64,000 bases of DNA from Candidatus Bathyarchaeia archaeon (GCA_041447175.1 CP166960.1:1442519-1506518); one strand, 5' to 3'. Positions 1-8,871 are shown, counted from the stretch's first letter. Numbers and translations are program-made. The notes: generated by a model not told the origin, from the sequence alone.

Positions 1-1188
1 AAGATTGCGTGGTGCACCGTTTTCTATAGGTAGACGCCAAATTAGCTCACCAGTGTAAGCGTCGAAGCAGTCAAACTCAGAGTGGCTGGGCATACCTGTA
101 TCTGGATCTGCATATTGGTTTTCACCCATTTGAACGTAGATTTTACCATCTGCAATCGAAAGTTGGTTGGTGAAACCGACACCGGGTCCGTTCTTTTTCC
201 ATACGAGTTGACCAGTGGTTGCATTTACAGCGTAGATATAGCCATCCTGGTTCTTTGAGTATATCATACCGTATGCTGCACCTTGGTATCCAAAGAACTC
301 ATTAAAGAAGCTGTTTGGGTTGTAAGACCAAAGGTGTTCGCCGGTGGTGGCGTTCCAACCTTCCATTACGCCGTTGATGCCAGCAGCAGAGAATACACCG
401 TCGACATAAGTCATCCCGCTGAATGCACCACGCTTCGTATTAACTGTCCACATTGTCGCTCCAGTTGAAGCGTTAACGCCTGTTAGGTAATTTAGGCTGG
501 TTGACATAACCACTACTCCGCCACCGTATGCCGCGGGTGACTCCGAGCCATATTTACCGTAATCTGCGCTAGTTGTTCTGTTCCACGCTACGGTTGGGGG
601 TTGTGATGGGTCGTTGAGTTTCCACCCTATAGTATTAATGACGAACATTTTCTGTTCAGGAATGTACCCCACTGTAGGCGTATAGCCCCCAGCACTAAAC
701 CCTGTCGGACCTGTCCACACTTTTGTACCATCGGCAATTCTAACACAGTCGGAGCCGTAGATCATGTAAGTATTGTCTACGCCGAAAATACTGTTGATGC
801 TAAGTGTACCAAGGGTCGGTCTTGACCAGACGATTTTTCCTGTTGTATGGTCAAGAGCGTATAATGTACCAGCTTGGCTGGGATAACCTTGTGGAACATC
901 ACTTACAAGAATCAAGCCCCCTAAGGCTACTATTTGACTGTGCAGGACAGTTGGCAAAGTAGTTGTCCACTGCAAGTTCGGAGAATTAGGAGCTGGACCA
1001 GCAGTGAAATACGTGTTACTGGCATCCCCGCCTATTTTGGGATAACCATATTGCAGCAGGTCATTCGCGGTTTGTGCTTCAGCCGTAGGCATTGTAAAAT
1101 CTGAGATTGCAAAGAGAACTGAAGAAAGCATAAGAAAAGCCAAAAAAAGGGCAGTTATAACTCTTCTATCTTTGTTTTTTTCTTTCAT
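1..1188 (-). CDS. Cell-surface PQQ-type beta-propeller protein, C-terminus cut by window edge
   Basis: The frame is open from the ATG at 1188 to base 1 (396 codons), so only the N-terminal part is visible. A lysine/arginine-rich start and hydrophobic segment (about residues 10-38, ending near AEAQ) form a signal peptide. The rest is a string of beta-propeller blades with the recurrent pattern LYALD..TGKIVW, VNATTGQLVWK and FDAYTGELIW, typical of PQQ-like/quinoprotein repeats. Unlike the other three propellers in the window it starts the blades without a clear N-terminal Ig-like domain. GGAG at 1197-1200 is a good ribosome site. It is divergent from a TrmB-family gene 129 bases away. Propellers of this kind bind ligands or partners; PQQ dependence cannot be inferred. 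Confidence 0.9.
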   Translation of the reverse strand, partial: MKEKNKDRRVITALFLAFLMLSSVLFAISDFTMPTAEAQTANDLLQYGYPKIGGDASNTYFTAGPAPNSPNLQWTTTLPTVLHSQIVALGGLILVSDVPQGYPSQAGTLYALDHTTGKIVWSRPTLGTLSINSIFGVDNTYMIYGSDCVRIADGTKVWTGPTGFSAGGYTPTVGYIPEQKMFVINTIGWKLNDPSQPPTVAWNRTTSADYGKYGSESPAAYGGGVVVMSTSLNYLTGVNASTGATMWTVNTKRGAFSGMTYVDGVFSAAGINGVMEGWNATTGEHLWSYNPNSFFNEFFGYQGAAYGMIYSKNQDGYIYAVNATTGQLVWKKNGPGVGFTNQLSIADGKIYVQMGENQYADPDTGMPSHSEFDCFDAYTGELIWRLPIENGAPRNL

Positions 1189-1224
1189 TTTTTTTACTCC
1201 TATACCGTGAAAAGGCTTAAAAGA

Positions 1225-1256
1225 TTTTTAAAAACTTGTAAGAAACTAAAGTTTAG
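1225..1256 (-). promoter_or_regulatory. Promoter of propeller 1: TATA box and palindromic operator candidate
   Basis: In the spacer between the divergent genes, a TTTTTAAAAA box (1225-1234) lies about 40 bases upstream of the propeller ATG. Eleven bases further upstream sits the 5-1-5 palindrome CTAAAGTTTAG (1246-1256), followed by a weaker inverted repeat CAAC-TTTT-GTTG (1258-1269). The position suggests a binding site for the adjacent TrmB-family regulator; this is inference. Confidence 0.45.
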
Positions 1257-1317
1257 ACAACTTTTGTTGAAAATCCAAAAAAGCTAAACGTTACTGTACT
1301 CAACATTATCGCTAATA

Positions 1318-2127
1318 ATGGAGAGACTAAAAGGAATGGAAGATACTGTAAAAGCCTTCAGTGAGTTGGGCTTGACAGAACTGGAAGCAAGAATTCTAGT
1401 CGCTCTGCAAAAGCATAATCGCACGACCGCTAAAGACATCTCAGTAACACTAGATGTTCATAGACAACAAATTTACAACGCTTTGACTGACCTGCAGAAA
1501 AAAGGGTTAGTAACGGAACAGCTTGGCAGACCAAGCCAGTTCAAAACAGCGCCATTAAACCAGTTATTTGGCATACTACTTGAGAGGAAATCGAATTGGC
1601 TTTCCAACATGGAAAAGAAAACAGCCGAAATATCGAAAACTTTCAAGGAAAGCCTACCAGAATATAACGTAAAAGCTGAATATACATTCGATTTAATAAC
1701 CGGAACGGAAAGAGTAAAGAGCGCCCTTCATAAGTGGGGAAAACCTTCAAGGACAATAGATACTACGGTAAAATTCGACCCCCTTATGCTGCGGATCGCA
1801 GAAGCACTTGACACGCGCAGAATTGAATATAGAAAAGATTTAGAACTACGAATAGTGACAGATAATACTAAATATTATTCTACTTTTCGGCAAAATTTCC
1901 CAAAACGAGAGGTCAGGGTCTTAAAGTATCCTGTTCCGCTTGAACTGGTTATATACGACAGAAAAAGGGCGCATTTGGCTGTTTATCCAAATAGATGCGT
2001 CTCAGCATCATCTGAAGTTGCGGTGTTAACTTCTAATCACCCGTGCTTTGTCGAGATGCTACAAAACTGCTTTGACATACTATGGAGAGCATCGAAAGAA
2101 AAGCCGAACCTTATACTTGACAAATAG
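1318..2127 (+). CDS. TrmB-family transcriptional regulator (cassette 1)
   Basis: 269 residues. Residues about 10-75 form the winged helix-turn-helix of the TrmB family (LGLTELEARILVAL then an HRQQIYNALTDLQKKGLV recognition-helix region). The remainder is the weaker TrmB-type C-terminal ligand-sensing region. TrmB proteins are archaeal sugar-responsive regulators; the ligand here is unknown. ATG at 1318 is the first start and the HTH begins normally after it. A second ATG lies six codons on. The gene is divergent from a beta-propeller surface protein, the same arrangement as the three other TrmB genes in the window, so control of that neighbour is likely. Confidence 0.85.
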   Translation: MERLKGMEDTVKAFSELGLTELEARILVALQKHNRTTAKDISVTLDVHRQQIYNALTDLQKKGLVTEQLGRPSQFKTAPLNQLFGILLERKSNWLSNMEKKTAEISKTFKESLPEYNVKAEYTFDLITGTERVKSALHKWGKPSRTIDTTVKFDPLMLRIAEALDTRRIEYRKDLELRIVTDNTKYYSTFRQNFPKREVRVLKYPVPLELVIYDRKRAHLAVYPNRCVSASSEVAVLTSNHPCFVEMLQNCFDILWRASKEKPNLILDK

Positions 2128-2180
2128 CAGGTAAGTTTAATCGAACAGAAGACACAGTGACCAGTTTCAGAGTTGAGAGA

Positions 2181-2260
2181 GTTTGCTGGGGCTCTGACGC
2201 GAATCGGAGAGAAGGATACCCAGCGAGTAAACATCTTTTGCATCCAGAGCCCTCTCAGCC
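2181..2260 (-). ncRNA. Conserved 3'-flank hairpin element, copy 1
   Basis: Read on the minus strand, just downstream of the propeller stop at 2291, this stretch starts GGCTGAGAGGGCTCTGG and ends CAGAGCCCCAGCAAAC. The GGCTCTG and CAGAGCC arms can pair (minus-strand arms at 2245-2251 and 2190-2196). Both end blocks, and an inner CTCGYTGG plus TCTCTCC, recur at 28210-28287 downstream of another propeller. It is either a structured 3' UTR or processing/termination element, or a small RNA. Nothing in the sequence distinguishes these. Confidence 0.5.
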
Positions 2261-2290
2261 ACTTTTAGGGTTTTCAAAAGAAAAAGGGGG

Positions 2291-5023
2291 TTAGGGGGTT
2301 TTGCGTTTTCTTAACGCAAGAGCTGCTGCGGCTGCAACAACAATTACGACCGCTACTCCGATGGCGATGTAGGTGGTTGTGGGGACATCGCTGGTAGGTG
2401 GAACGGCAAGCGCGGGGGTCGGTGACGCAGTTTGCATTGGAGTTTGTGTTGGGCTTGCAGGCGCCGGAGTGGGTGTTCCCTGAACTGTGGGCAGGGGGGA
2501 TGCTGCGACAGCTTCATCAACTGCGAAGGCGGTTTTTGCCGATGACCCGTAGTAGGAGTTTGACCCCTCAAAAGTGGCAACCACTGTGTAAAGTCCAGGC
2601 ACTGGAGGACACCACTGGGTTGCAAAGTTGCCGTAAATGTCGCTGGTTACAGGGCCAATTTCTTGCGTGTTGCCGTTGGGGTCAAAAGCAGTCAACTTAA
2701 CAGTAACCCCTTCTGCATCCAGAGGCTTGGCTTGCTTAGCGTACATGTACTCCATCCAAGCCTGCATGTCCTCATCGGCGATTGCGGGAGTGCCTGCTTG
2801 CGCGGGGGTTTGGTCTGTCACGGTGCCTTCAATTAATACGCTGCTTCCTTCCGTGGAGATTTTTGGAGCAACAGTCACGGTGGTTTCGCTTGGTCCTTTA
2901 CCGTAACAGTAGATTTGGTTGTCGTAGAAGTTGAGTCCAACAAGGAAGCCGTCCGCCGCCACTGCTGACCCCCAATGCAGAATCTTCCAGATTTCTGCTC
3001 CGTCAGAGGCGTTGATGCATCGCAGATAAGAACCGCGCCACAATGGCTGGGTGGGAGAGTGCTCGGTGGAGTAGGTGTAGATTTTGCCGTCACAAATACA
3101 CGCAACTGAGATGGGGTAGCCGCCGTAGGGGGATTCAAAGCCAACCTGAGAAGCGTTGTAAACCCAAAGGAGCTCACCAGTTGTGATGTTGTAGGCGTAC
3201 AGGTCTCCGCTGGATAAACCAGTTGACGAAATGAGTTTTCCGTCGTAGATGGTGCCAGTCATGCCGTAGAACTTCATTTGCGGTTCAGGGTCTGTTGGTC
3301 CCCAAATTTGCTCGCCTGTTTCTAGGTCAAAGCCCCACCATTGCCGCGTCATAGACTGTGAATAGATGAAGACGCCGTCTTCAGGGTCAACTGTGGGTCC
3401 GCTCATGCTGCCTCCGCCGAAAACTCCGGTGATTGCGCGGTCAGGAACACTTTCGGGTGGCGTGAAGGTTATGTTCCAGAGCAGTGTGCCTTCTTCGCCA
3501 GGTTTAAGGCTCAGCGCCCAAAGGTTACCTTCTTCGACGTAAGTGCCGTTGTTTTTGCCTGAAGTTCCGCCGATAACAAACTCGTCCTCACGAACCACAC
3601 GAAGGCTGCCAGCCATCTGAGGCACGGAAACATTCAAGGAATAGCCGTTGTTGCCGTCGTAGGTCACGTTTAAGCCAGGCCGCCAAAGCCAGTACTCAGC
3701 AAACGTAGTACCCCAAACGGGTTTCCACCAAATCGTTTGGGTAGTGTTCCAGCACTGCAAGTAGAAAGGTTCTGTTGCGGGAGCCATCGGATTGGCGGGG
3801 TCAGATGTGCCCACGATGTTGTAGTAGGTTAAACTGCCGTCGTCGCCGTAAACTGAAACGCCTCCGCCGCCGAAAAAGCCGCCTCCGCCAGCCCATGAAG
3901 GAACGTTTTCTATGCTGCACATGTAGTTGCCAGTAAACGCGTCAAACATCATCCAAGTTGCGCCCGCTGACTCCATGAAGCCGCCTGCACTACCGGTTGA
4001 CCAGAGGTAGGGTTTGCCGCCGTGCTGGTTAGGTGAGTCATAGTTGAATATTTGGCCAAACGCTAATGCCCCGCCTGTGATTGCTCCTGACGAGGAGCCA
4101 CTTGGTGTAGATATGGGTCCGGTGGTGTTGTGGAAGTATAAGGTTTCTCCCGTGTATAAGTCGAGGCAGTACCAGCCGTATTTGGGTAGTGATTGAACGT
4201 TGTAGAAGATTTTTCCGTCAAGAATTATCGGTGGATTTAGGCTCAAACCTTCGTAGTCGGATGTTGAGTAGCCGGTGTCGCCAAATCGGGTATCCATCAA
4301 GCCTCCTGACCACATTGGAGTAGCCCACATTATGTGCGGACTTTCAGGCCCCAGCCCAAACGCGTAATTGCTTGTTGGCCCAATATTTTGAGCTGCCCCG
4401 CCTAGCCAGTTGCCGGCAAGGTATGCCCAGTTGCGGTTGGCTTCGTTGATGGGTCTGGTCCAGAATTCGGTTGGTAGAGGGGCTTCAGGCCAGCCTTCGA
4501 TTGGGTCTTGCTGTACGGTTACGGTGACGGGGTCGCTGCTGCTGGCGGCGAAAGTGTCGTTGATGTATGAATCACCGCCCATGAAGTAGCCGCCTTCAGG
4601 TTTAGGCAAACCAGTAACTATATGCTCTGCAACTTTAGCAACAACGGTGTAGGTTCCGATTTGCGTTGGCTGATAGCTGGTCCAGCCACTGCCGACGGGG
4701 TCAGAAGTGATTGGGCCAATTGTGTCTATGGAACCGTCGGGTTTGGTGACTTCCACAGTGAAATCCCACCTGTCACCGTAGGCGCCGTTTGCGGTTGGCG
4801 GATACGCAGCGGTCCAAAAGACGATGGTAAACGGTTGGTCAACACCAATGACATCGTTTGTTACTGAAACGTAGGTGTATGTGGGAACTGTCCATGGGGG
4901 GTCGTGTGCAGTGACAGGGGGGAGTGCAATCAGAGAAGTAATTGTTAGCATCAGAAGTAACGCAGTTACAGCGATAGCTGCTTGGTCAGACGTATTTTTC
5001 TTTTTATTCTTTCGGATTTTCAT
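2291..5023 (-). CDS. Cell-surface beta-propeller protein with Ig-like domains and C-terminal anchor (cassette 2)
   Basis: 910 residues. Order: basic signal peptide with hydrophobic core (about 14-40); N-terminal Ig-like domain (about 45-175, ending in a GTYTVVAKV strand); central PQQ-type propeller (about 185-720) with blades such as CLDLYTGETLYF, FDLETGEQIWG and YNITTGELLWVYN; a second Ig-like domain (about 725-855) carrying the insert IADEDMQAWMEYMY; a Thr/Pro-rich stalk; one transmembrane helix and a short RKRK tail. The tail places the bulk outside the cell. The same architecture and the IAD..M..WM.Y.Y signature recur in the propellers at 25745 and 28611. Divergent from a TrmB gene. Ligand binding or adhesion is likely; enzymatic activity is not evident. 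Confidence 0.9.
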   Translation of the reverse strand: MKIRKNKKKNTSDQAAIAVTALLLMLTITSLIALPPVTAHDPPWTVPTYTYVSVTNDVIGVDQPFTIVFWTAAYPPTANGAYGDRWDFTVEVTKPDGSIDTIGPITSDPVGSGWTSYQPTQIGTYTVVAKVAEHIVTGLPKPEGGYFMGGDSYINDTFAASSSDPVTVTVQQDPIEGWPEAPLPTEFWTRPINEANRNWAYLAGNWLGGAAQNIGPTSNYAFGLGPESPHIMWATPMWSGGLMDTRFGDTGYSTSDYEGLSLNPPIILDGKIFYNVQSLPKYGWYCLDLYTGETLYFHNTTGPISTPSGSSSGAITGGALAFGQIFNYDSPNQHGGKPYLWSTGSAGGFMESAGATWMMFDAFTGNYMCSIENVPSWAGGGGFFGGGGVSVYGDDGSLTYYNIVGTSDPANPMAPATEPFYLQCWNTTQTIWWKPVWGTTFAEYWLWRPGLNVTYDGNNGYSLNVSVPQMAGSLRVVREDEFVIGGTSGKNNGTYVEEGNLWALSLKPGEEGTLLWNITFTPPESVPDRAITGVFGGGSMSGPTVDPEDGVFIYSQSMTRQWWGFDLETGEQIWGPTDPEPQMKFYGMTGTIYDGKLISSTGLSSGDLYAYNITTGELLWVYNASQVGFESPYGGYPISVACICDGKIYTYSTEHSPTQPLWRGSYLRCINASDGAEIWKILHWGSAVAADGFLVGLNFYDNQIYCYGKGPSETTVTVAPKISTEGSSVLIEGTVTDQTPAQAGTPAIADEDMQAWMEYMYAKQAKPLDAEGVTVKLTAFDPNGNTQEIGPVTSDIYGNFATQWCPPVPGLYTVVATFEGSNSYYGSSAKTAFAVDEAVAASPLPTVQGTPTPAPASPTQTPMQTASPTPALAVPPTSDVPTTTYIAIGVAVVIVVAAAAALALRKRKTP

Positions 5024-5058
5024 TTTCTCTCATTCTCCTGAATTCCATAGTTCAGTAG

Positions 5059-5102
5059 TTGTTTTTGTATCAACTTAAGGGTTGGAATGTCGCACTCCGA
5101 CA
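5059..5102 (-). promoter_or_regulatory. Promoter region of propeller 2 with inverted repeat
   Basis: On the minus strand a TATA-like GATACAAAAAC lies near 5059-5070, roughly 40 bases from the ATG. Upstream of it is TGTCG-CACTC-CGACA (5088-5102), an inverted repeat with 5-base arms. A second imperfect repeat, CTGAA and TTCAG arms, sits nearer the gene at 5038-5055. The TrmB gene on the other strand has its own TATA-like AAAAATTTTTATG at about 5122-5134. Confidence 0.35.
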
Positions 5103-5168
5103 GACAGAACCGTCAGTTACCAAAAATTTTTATGCAAACCACACTGAATAGAAACTGGAGAGAGAATA

Positions 5169-5993
5169 GTGGAGATTCAAGAAGAAGACGTGAAAACTCT
5201 CACTTCCTTGGAGCTCACACCAAGACAAGCCAGAGTATATCTTGCCCTAGTTTTAACGGGAAGAACCACTATTAAAAAAATCGCCAAAGTAGCAAAGGTA
5301 TCCCGACAAGACATCTATAGGATAATAGCGGCTCTACAAAAACTGGGCTTAGTTGACAGGGCACTCACGCTGCCGGCAACGTTTAAGGCAGTTTCGTTAG
5401 AAGAAGGCCTCGCTATTCTGCTGCAGCGGCAGAAAAAGGCTCTTTGCAAAACCCAACTTGAAGCGGAGCGGCTTTTTGAGAAATTCAGAGAACAACCTCC
5501 AGATGCCAACTCACCCCAGGAGGAGCCCCAGTTTATTTTGATTGCCGGACGAGAAAGAATAGCAACAGCCTTCAGAGAAGACTTAGCCACAGCCCAAGAA
5601 TGCATCAGCATGAGCAGTTCATGGGAAGTTTTCAGGGAATTCATCTTCGATTTTAACTTTAACTTAACAGAAGCAGGAAAACGAGGCGTGATAGTTAGAG
5701 CGGCTATAGACAGGCCGTATAATGATAACGCGTTTTTGGCGATAACGCAGTTCCTCAAGAAAAACCCGATGTTCAGCCTCCGATTCACCCGAGAAGAAAA
5801 GCCGCTCTTCATGCTAATCACCGACAAGAACGCCGTGAATATGTTCATGGACACCATCACTACGGTTTACGCCAATGACCTCACAATGATGAAGTCAACC
5901 AACCGCATCTTCACAAATCTAGCACATTTCTACTTTGAAAGCATGTGGAACCAAGCAGAGAAAAACCTAACACACGAATACAATTACGCCTAA
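5169..5993 (+). CDS. TrmB-family transcriptional regulator (cassette 2)
   Basis: 274 residues from a GTG at 5169, chosen because a purine-rich GGAGAGAG ends just upstream and the HTH starts normally. Residues about 10-75 hold the TrmB winged HTH (LTPRQARVYLALVLTGRTT, then SRQDIYRIIAALQKLGLV). The C-terminal two thirds is the TrmB-like effector region. Paralogous to the genes at 1318, 24804 and 31507 but clearly diverged from each, so they are not recent duplicates. Divergent from propeller 2, which it probably controls. The ribosomal protein gene downstream is convergent with it, about 35 bases apart. Confidence 0.85.
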   Translation: MEIQEEDVKTLTSLELTPRQARVYLALVLTGRTTIKKIAKVAKVSRQDIYRIIAALQKLGLVDRALTLPATFKAVSLEEGLAILLQRQKKALCKTQLEAERLFEKFREQPPDANSPQEEPQFILIAGRERIATAFREDLATAQECISMSSSWEVFREFIFDFNFNLTEAGKRGVIVRAAIDRPYNDNAFLAITQFLKKNPMFSLRFTREEKPLFMLITDKNAVNMFMDTITTVYANDLTMMKSTNRIFTNLAHFYFESMWNQAEKNLTHEYNYA

Positions 5994-6027
5994 CAAAAAG
6001 TTAAGATTAAAAATTGAGGCAGGGCGG

Positions 6028-6513
6028 TTACTCCGCTAGATGAACGGTTACGTTGCCTTCGCTGTCTTTTGTGGCGCGCACCCGGATTTTCCGGGGTGGT
6101 TTCTCAATGCCTTTGCTCCAGAGGTACTCGTTGACTTCGTTGGTTATTGTGAGGGTTGGAGGTTCTTCGTCTTCTTCTTCAGCGCGGGTGGGGACCTTCA
6201 TGTGTTTCACGACGTAAGCCCGAAGCATACGCATGGCTCGCGGCGAACGTTTTCGCGGAGGCATAATCAAGGCTTTAGCAAGGGGTATGGTGTAGGTTTT
6301 CTCTTCAACGATTTCTTCTTCATCTTTTTTCTTCTTTTTCGTAGGAGTTGGGGCTAATTCAACGGGTACAGCTTCAGGCTTTGCGGCTTCTTCAGCTTCA
6401 ACTTCAGCCTCCAAAGAGTCCATGAGGTTTTCTTCAATGGGCTTGTCTTCGGTTGCTTCCGCTATAGGTTCCTGAGACAGCTCTTCGGGTTTTGCTTCAT
6501 TGACCATGGTCAT
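6028..6513 (-). CDS. rpl31e: Large-subunit ribosomal protein eL31 with long acidic N-terminal extension
   Basis: 161 residues. The C-terminal ~90 residues are eL31 (YTIPLAKALIMPPRKRSPRA, a WSKGIEKPPRKIRVRATKD block and final VHLAE). The first ~70 residues are an extra low-complexity region: Glu/Ala-rich, then Pro, then a Lys run (PTKKKKKDEEE). Archaeal eL31 is usually about 80-100 residues. An acidic insert (RAEEEDEEPPT) also interrupts the core near residue 115. The ATG at 6513 follows GGAGAAAC in the correct position, so the extension is translated as drawn, although another ATG follows two codons later. Last gene of the eS19-PDCD5-eL39-eL31 operon. Confidence 0.93.
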   Translation of the reverse strand: MTMVNEAKPEELSQEPIAEATEDKPIEENLMDSLEAEVEAEEAAKPEAVPVELAPTPTKKKKKDEEEIVEEKTYTIPLAKALIMPPRKRSPRAMRMLRAYVVKHMKVPTRAEEEDEEPPTLTITNEVNEYLWSKGIEKPPRKIRVRATKDSEGNVTVHLAE

Positions 6514-6520
6514 GTTTCTC

Positions 6521-6679
6521 CTATGCCTTTATTTTACGGGTTCGCCAGTTTCTTCGGCGTTTAGGGTTGGTTCTCACTTTGCCGTCTGTCCGCGCAATTA
6601 CCCATGTGGGAACAGATTCCTTTTGTTTACCGGCTTTAGCTAATCTTAGTTTCTTGGCTGCTGGTTTAACTCGCGCCAT
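6521..6679 (-). CDS. rpl39e: Large-subunit ribosomal protein eL39
   Basis: A 52-residue basic protein, [20 protein letters not shown] at the start, then a [20 protein letters not shown] region and a WRTRKIKA end. This is the full length and signature of archaeal eL39, which lines the ribosomal exit tunnel. The ATG at 6679 and the TAG at 6521-6523 place it 4 bases after PDCD5 and 7 bases before eL31, confirming the operon. Confidence 0.95.
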   Translation of the reverse strand: MARVKPAAKKLRLAKAGKQKESVPTWVIARTDGKVRTNPKRRRNWRTRKIKA

Positions 6680-6683
6680 ACTT

Positions 6684-7013
6684 TCAAATCCTAGTTATTC
6701 TTGTTTCCCGCTTCCGAGATTGAAGCTGGATTAATATTTGCTTCAGCTGCGCATCAGAGATAGGAAGAGCAATTCGTCCTGTCTGTGCCAGCTGGATGAG
6801 TTGCAGTTCCAACTGCTCTGTGAAGTCCCGCTTAACCATCTTGAGATTGGTAAGACGTTGCCGTGCTTCTGGCGACAAAATCTGTCTAAGCAGGGCTTCC
6901 TTTTGGGCTTCTACGTCCCTTTCAGCTTGAGCTTGCCTTTGCTCGTCGGAGCCCCGCTGCTGATATGCAGAAAGCTTTCTTCGACGGATCGCTTCAAGCT
7001 CATCATCAGACAT
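6684..7013 (-). CDS. PDCD5-family DNA-binding protein
   Basis: 109 residues, the normal size for archaeal PDCD5/TFAR19-family proteins. It begins with an acidic-then-basic helical stretch ([19 protein letters not shown]), followed by a Gln/Glu/Arg-rich helix. The conserved core is [20 protein letters not shown], then [20 protein letters not shown]. The family is found next to eS19 in many archaeal genomes and is thought to bind DNA; its exact role is unclear. It lies 4 bases after eS19 and 4 bases before eL39. Confidence 0.93.
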   Translation of the reverse strand: MSDDELEAIRRRKLSAYQQRGSDEQRQAQAERDVEAQKEALLRQILSPEARQRLTNLKMVKRDFTEQLELQLIQLAQTGRIALPISDAQLKQILIQLQSRKRETRITRI

Positions 7014-7017
7014 TGAT

Positions 7018-7482
7018 TCATTCGCCTTGATACTTCTTAAGTTCAGGAGCGGTCTTCACAAGTTCCTTGTGGAGGTCTTGGCTAACTTCCTTCATCATTT
7101 TTCTGCCTTTAGGCGTTAGGATTCTGCCTTTGGGGCGAGTAATCTGAACAAAACCAGCGGCTTCAAGTTGCTGGAGAACTTTGCGGATGTTACCGCCGCC
7201 TGCTTTGGAGGCATGATTTAGTCTAACTGTGAAGCCTTTCCTTCCGCCGTAGTCGCTGCGGAGTTTTTCCAGCCCGATGGGTCCGTGAACGTAGACTTTG
7301 CGGAGTAAACTTGCTGCACGGATGTACCACCAGTCAGGGTTTTGAGGCTGCTTCTCAGTATGACTGCCAGTCTTTGCTACTGCAGCCCATGATGGAGGCT
7401 GAACTTGCTCAACGTTTTCCTTAAGATATTTGGCTAAACGTTCAATGAATTGTGAAACGGGAACATCGTATGGAGTTGTCAA
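7018..7482 (-). CDS. rps19e: Small-subunit ribosomal protein eS19
   Basis: 154 residues, the usual length. Hallmarks are PPSWAAVAKTGSHTEKQPQN, the DWWYIRAASLLRKVYVHGPIG region, YGGRKGF, and a C-terminal winged-helix part with KAGGGNIRKVLQQLEAAGFV and a GRILTPKGRKMM end. First gene of a four-gene operon. In many archaea this operon continues from rpr2 and yhbY; here those two genes sit about 11.5 kb away on the other strand. Confidence 0.95.
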   Translation of the reverse strand: MTTPYDVPVSQFIERLAKYLKENVEQVQPPSWAAVAKTGSHTEKQPQNPDWWYIRAASLLRKVYVHGPIGLEKLRSDYGGRKGFTVRLNHASKAGGGNIRKVLQQLEAAGFVQITRPKGRILTPKGRKMMKEVSQDLHKELVKTAPELKKYQGE

Positions 7483-7529
7483 GATTCTCGACTCTTCTAG
7501 GCTATTCCTTGCAGTAAGACAACCTAGCC

Positions 7530-7543
7530 CAATATAAATATTC
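7530..7543 (-). promoter_or_regulatory. TATA box of the eS19 operon
   Basis: On the minus strand GAATATTTATATTGGG lies about 50 bases upstream of the eS19 ATG. It matches the archaeal TATA consensus and precedes the only gap before the operon. Confidence 0.5.
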
Positions 7544-7619
7544 TCTGGGTGGAAAAAAATTTTGTTTCCAGTTCACCACAGTCACGGGACACGGAGCTAA
7601 GGCGGCGTTGGCGTGAAAT

Positions 7620-7643
7620 CGGCGGAACCAAAAGAACCCGCCG
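7620..7643. other. GC-rich hairpin in the divergent spacer
   Basis: CGGCGG (7620-7625) pairs with CCGCCG (7638-7643) across a 12-base loop; an alternative longer pairing uses GGCGGCG at 7601-7607 with CGCCGCC at 7639-7645. It lies between the eS19 and rhamnose promoters, upstream of the TATA-like CTTTAAAACC at about 7687-7697 that serves the rhamnose genes. Function unknown. Confidence 0.3.
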
Positions 7644-7735
7644 CCGAACAAAGCATACGACTATGCATATTCGAATTGAGGGCGTAGCTTTAAAACCTTA
7701 AAGCACTAATAATAAACAGAAACGCGGTGAACCCC

Positions 7736-8794
7736 ATGAAAGCTCTTGTCCTAAGCGGCGGAAAAGGCACACGCCTAAGACCCCTAACATTCACATGCGC
7801 CAAACAACTCATACCCGTAGCCAACAAACCCATCTTAGGCTACGTACTAGACCAAGTCCGCCAAACCAGCATTACCCAAGTGGGCATAATAACCGCGCCT
7901 GAAACCCAAAACAACGTCAAAGACTACGTCCAAAACGGCGCCCAATGGGGCTTTGACATCGCATACATCCCCCAAGAGCCCCTCGGGTTAGCTCACGCCG
8001 TAAAAACAGCTCAACCATTCTTGGCGGAAGACTCGTTTGTCATGTGCCTTGGCGACAACGTCACCGGACAAGGAATAAAACCCTTTGTAGAAAAATTCCA
8101 AACCGAAAACCTCGACGCCCTTATCATACTTAAAGAAGTGGAGGATCCCTCGCGGTTTGGCATCGCCCAACTGGACAGCGACGGTAACATTGTGCGGTTG
8201 GTTGAGAAGCCTAAAACGCCCATGGGAAACTTGGCTATCATCGGAACCTACCTTTTCTCTAACAAAGTTCACCAAGCCATCGAGCGCATCAAGCCCAGCT
8301 GGCGGGGAGAACTTGAAATAACTGATGCCGTACAAGAAATGGTCAACTTAGGGTTTAAGGTAAAAGCTGAAATCCTTAACTCATGGTGGCTAGACACAGG
8401 CAAAAAAGACGACATCCTCAGCGCAAACGCCAAAATCCTAGACGAATACATCCACCATGAAGTAAAAGGGCAGGTGGAAAACAGCGTTATCGAGGGACGC
8501 GTCTTTGTGGCAGAGGGCGCCAAGATAGTTAACAGCACGGTTAGGGGACCGGCAGTTATCGGCAGAAACGCCTTAGTGGAAGACTCTTTCATTGGTCCCT
8601 TCACAAGCGTAGGCAACGACTCGATAGTTGCTCATTCACATGTGGAGTACAGTGTGGTTTTGGAAAACGTCACCGTAGAAAACGTTGAGCGCCTTGAAGA
8701 CAGCCTCATTGGCAGAAAAGCGAAAGTTACCCGAAACAAGAAAGTCAACACCATAAAACTCCATATAGGCGACTACTCCGAAGTAGATGTGTAG
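7736..8794 (+). CDS. rfbA: Glucose-1-phosphate thymidylyltransferase, long form
   Basis: Makes dTDP-glucose from glucose-1-phosphate and dTTP, the first step to dTDP-L-rhamnose. The N-terminal nucleotidyltransferase fold shows GGKGTRLRPLTF (residues 8-19), GDNV, and VEKPKTP; the last ~110 residues form a left-handed beta-helix of hexapeptide repeats (for example VENSVIEGRVFVAEGAKIV), characteristic of the long archaeal/actinobacterial form of about 355 residues. The frame also has a GTG at 7727, but the ATG at 7736 is preferred because GGTGA then lies 5 bases upstream. First of four rhamnose genes in a row on the plus strand. Confidence 0.93.
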   Translation: MKALVLSGGKGTRLRPLTFTCAKQLIPVANKPILGYVLDQVRQTSITQVGIITAPETQNNVKDYVQNGAQWGFDIAYIPQEPLGLAHAVKTAQPFLAEDSFVMCLGDNVTGQGIKPFVEKFQTENLDALIILKEVEDPSRFGIAQLDSDGNIVRLVEKPKTPMGNLAIIGTYLFSNKVHQAIERIKPSWRGELEITDAVQEMVNLGFKVKAEILNSWWLDTGKKDDILSANAKILDEYIHHEVKGQVENSVIEGRVFVAEGAKIVNSTVRGPAVIGRNALVEDSFIGPFTSVGNDSIVAHSHVEYSVVLENVTVENVERLEDSLIGRKAKVTRNKKVNTIKLHIGDYSEVDV

Positions 8795-8871
8795 AAACTA
8801 AACCTGTTCGGCTTGAAGCGGACAAATGTTAAATAACAAGCTGAACAAAAGAACAAGTATTCGAAGGAAAA

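Noticed and set aside
1-1188. Reading the propellers as PQQ-dependent dehydrogenases
   Set aside because: Only the repeat fold is visible; the active-site residues and disulphide of alcohol dehydrogenases are not recognisable.
5315-5860. Long minus-strand reading frame of 181 codons
   Set aside because: It lies inside the TrmB gene at 5169-5993 on the other strand, has no family motif and arises from the codon bias of that gene.
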